Source of the DNA: Planctomycetota bacterium
Lineage (GTDB): Bacteria; Planctomycetota; Phycisphaerae; Phycisphaerales; UBA1924
NCBI GenBank assembly: GCA_017303565.1
Contig: JAFLCM010000149.1
Location: forward strand, 1 to 6,336
Direction: 5' to 3'
DNA length: 6,336 nt
Every line of letters starts with the position of its first letter. Positions within the stretch are counted from its first letter, which is position 1. A model generated the notes under the pieces. It did no database searches and had not been told where the DNA came from. It saw nothing but the letters and a program-made list of their open reading frames with translations. This document shows positions 5,757-6,336 of the stretch, one piece after another. The translations under genes were made by a program, and so were the position numbers.

Positions 5757-6336
5757 GCCGCCCCCCCGCTGGCGGGCCGGAGGCGGAGCGCGGCGCGGGG
5801 CGAGACGCCTGCGGGGGTTTCGCCCTCGACGACCTGGGGATCGCGCTCCATCTGCCGCAGCATGTCGCCGAAGCGCCGGTTGAGTGCGCGCCCGGCGTCG
5901 TCCTCCACGCGGGTCAGGACGCTGGCGACGTCCTGCGGGTCGTCGAGCTCGCACAGGGTGGTGAAACCGGAGTTGCTCTGGCCCAGGAGCAAGACGCGCC
6001 GGTCGAGCTTCAGCAGGACCAGCGAGTGCCCGCGAGAGACCGGGTAGCGACCGAGCACCTCGATGACGCCCTGCGGCGAGCGTCCGCCGGCGCCGAGTTG
6101 GGCGGCGAGGGTTCCACCGGCGGCGGCATGGCGCATGACCCAGCGAACCCCGAGCAGCGACGCGATGAGCGCCCCCACCACGACCGCGGCGCGGAGGAAC
6201 CAGTGGGAGAAAAAGCCGGAATCCTGCTCCTTCGAGTCGGCCGCGCTCACGCCGGGGCGGACCTGCGGCGAAGCCGGACGCTTGAGCGGGCGGCCCTCCG
6301 AACTCGGGCGGGCAGCGGGCTGGGCGGGCTTCGGCG
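5753..6336 (-). CDS. fliO: Flagellar biosynthesis protein FliO (5' end probably beyond window)
   Basis: FliO is a small inner-membrane protein that assists assembly of the FliP ring; it is the least conserved member of the export set. A single membrane segment is visible (WFLRAAVVVGALIASLLGVRW, about 17-37 counted from the GTG at 6250). It is followed by the cytoplasmic FliO domain with VIEVLGRYPVSRGHSLVLL, then RVLLLGQSNSGFTTLCELDDP. The C-terminal part is charged and ends in Pro/Arg/Gly/Ala. If the GTG at 6250 is the start, the protein has 165 residues. However, the frame stays open from 6251 to the window edge with no start codon in it. It encodes 28 more residues rich in Pro, Arg and Ala, with G or C in 24 of 28 third positions, so I think the true start lies outside the window. 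The 3' end overlaps the fliP start by four bases (GTGA). Identity rests on domain pattern plus position directly before fliP. Confidence 0.88.
   Translation of the reverse strand, partial: PKPAQPAARPSSEGRPLKRPASPQVRPGVSAADSKEQDSGFFSHWFLRAAVVVGALIASLLGVRWVMRHAAAGGTLAAQLGAGGRSPQGVIEVLGRYPVSRGHSLVLLKLDRRVLLLGQSNSGFTTLCELDDPQDVASVLTRVEDDAGRALNRRFGDMLRQMERDPQVVEGETPAGVSPRAALRLRPASGGAA

Noticed and set aside
5757..5954. Longer fliP starting at 5954
   Set aside because: The added 66 residues are Arg-rich, lie inside fliO in another frame and would bury the signal peptide that begins at the GTG at 5756.
4857..6047. Plus-strand open frame of 396 codons antisense to fliP and fliO
   Set aside because: It is rich in Gln, His, Arg and Asp, lacks motifs and lies fully opposite conserved fliP; a shadow frame.

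Overview
This window is one continuous stretch of the flagellar type III protein export operon, all on the minus strand. In transcription order (right to left) it holds fliO (5' end cut by the window edge), fliP, fliQ, fliR, flhB, flhA and the first 86 codons of flhF. Every gene is recognised from family motifs in its translation. The long plus-strand reading frames look like shadows created by the high G+C content.

Region by region: 6336-5753 encodes FliO, the membrane chaperone of FliP assembly. It shares a GTGA stop/start overlap with fliP (5756-4869). fliQ (4858-4601) follows after 10 nt, and fliR (4550-3717) after a 50-nt C-rich gap (G-rich on the plus strand). flhB (3714-2644) starts 2 nt after the fliR stop. 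flhA (2561-414, or from a GTG at 2585) follows after a 58-82 nt gap. A 154-nt gap with a plausible sigma70-type promoter precedes flhF (259 to the left edge), which starts with TTG behind a good Shine-Dalgarno site.

The genes work together. FliP, FliQ and FliR form the helical core of the export gate in the inner membrane, and FliO helps FliP assemble. FlhB joins the gate and sets the switch from rod/hook to filament substrates through self-cleavage at Asn-Pro. FlhA forms the nonameric ring that couples proton flow to export and docks substrate-chaperone complexes. FlhF is the SRP-type GTPase that sets the place and number of flagella.

The DNA is about two-thirds G+C by eye and codons strongly prefer G or C in the third position. 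A FliP with a Sec signal peptide, together with FlhF, points to a flagellated bacterium, probably diderm. The high G+C, GTG/TTG starts and patchy Shine-Dalgarno use would fit a planctomycete such as Phycisphaerae, but that is a guess. I see no mobile element, CRISPR array, RNA gene or sign of transfer. I found no undescribed system: the points of interest are local variations on a well-known machine.
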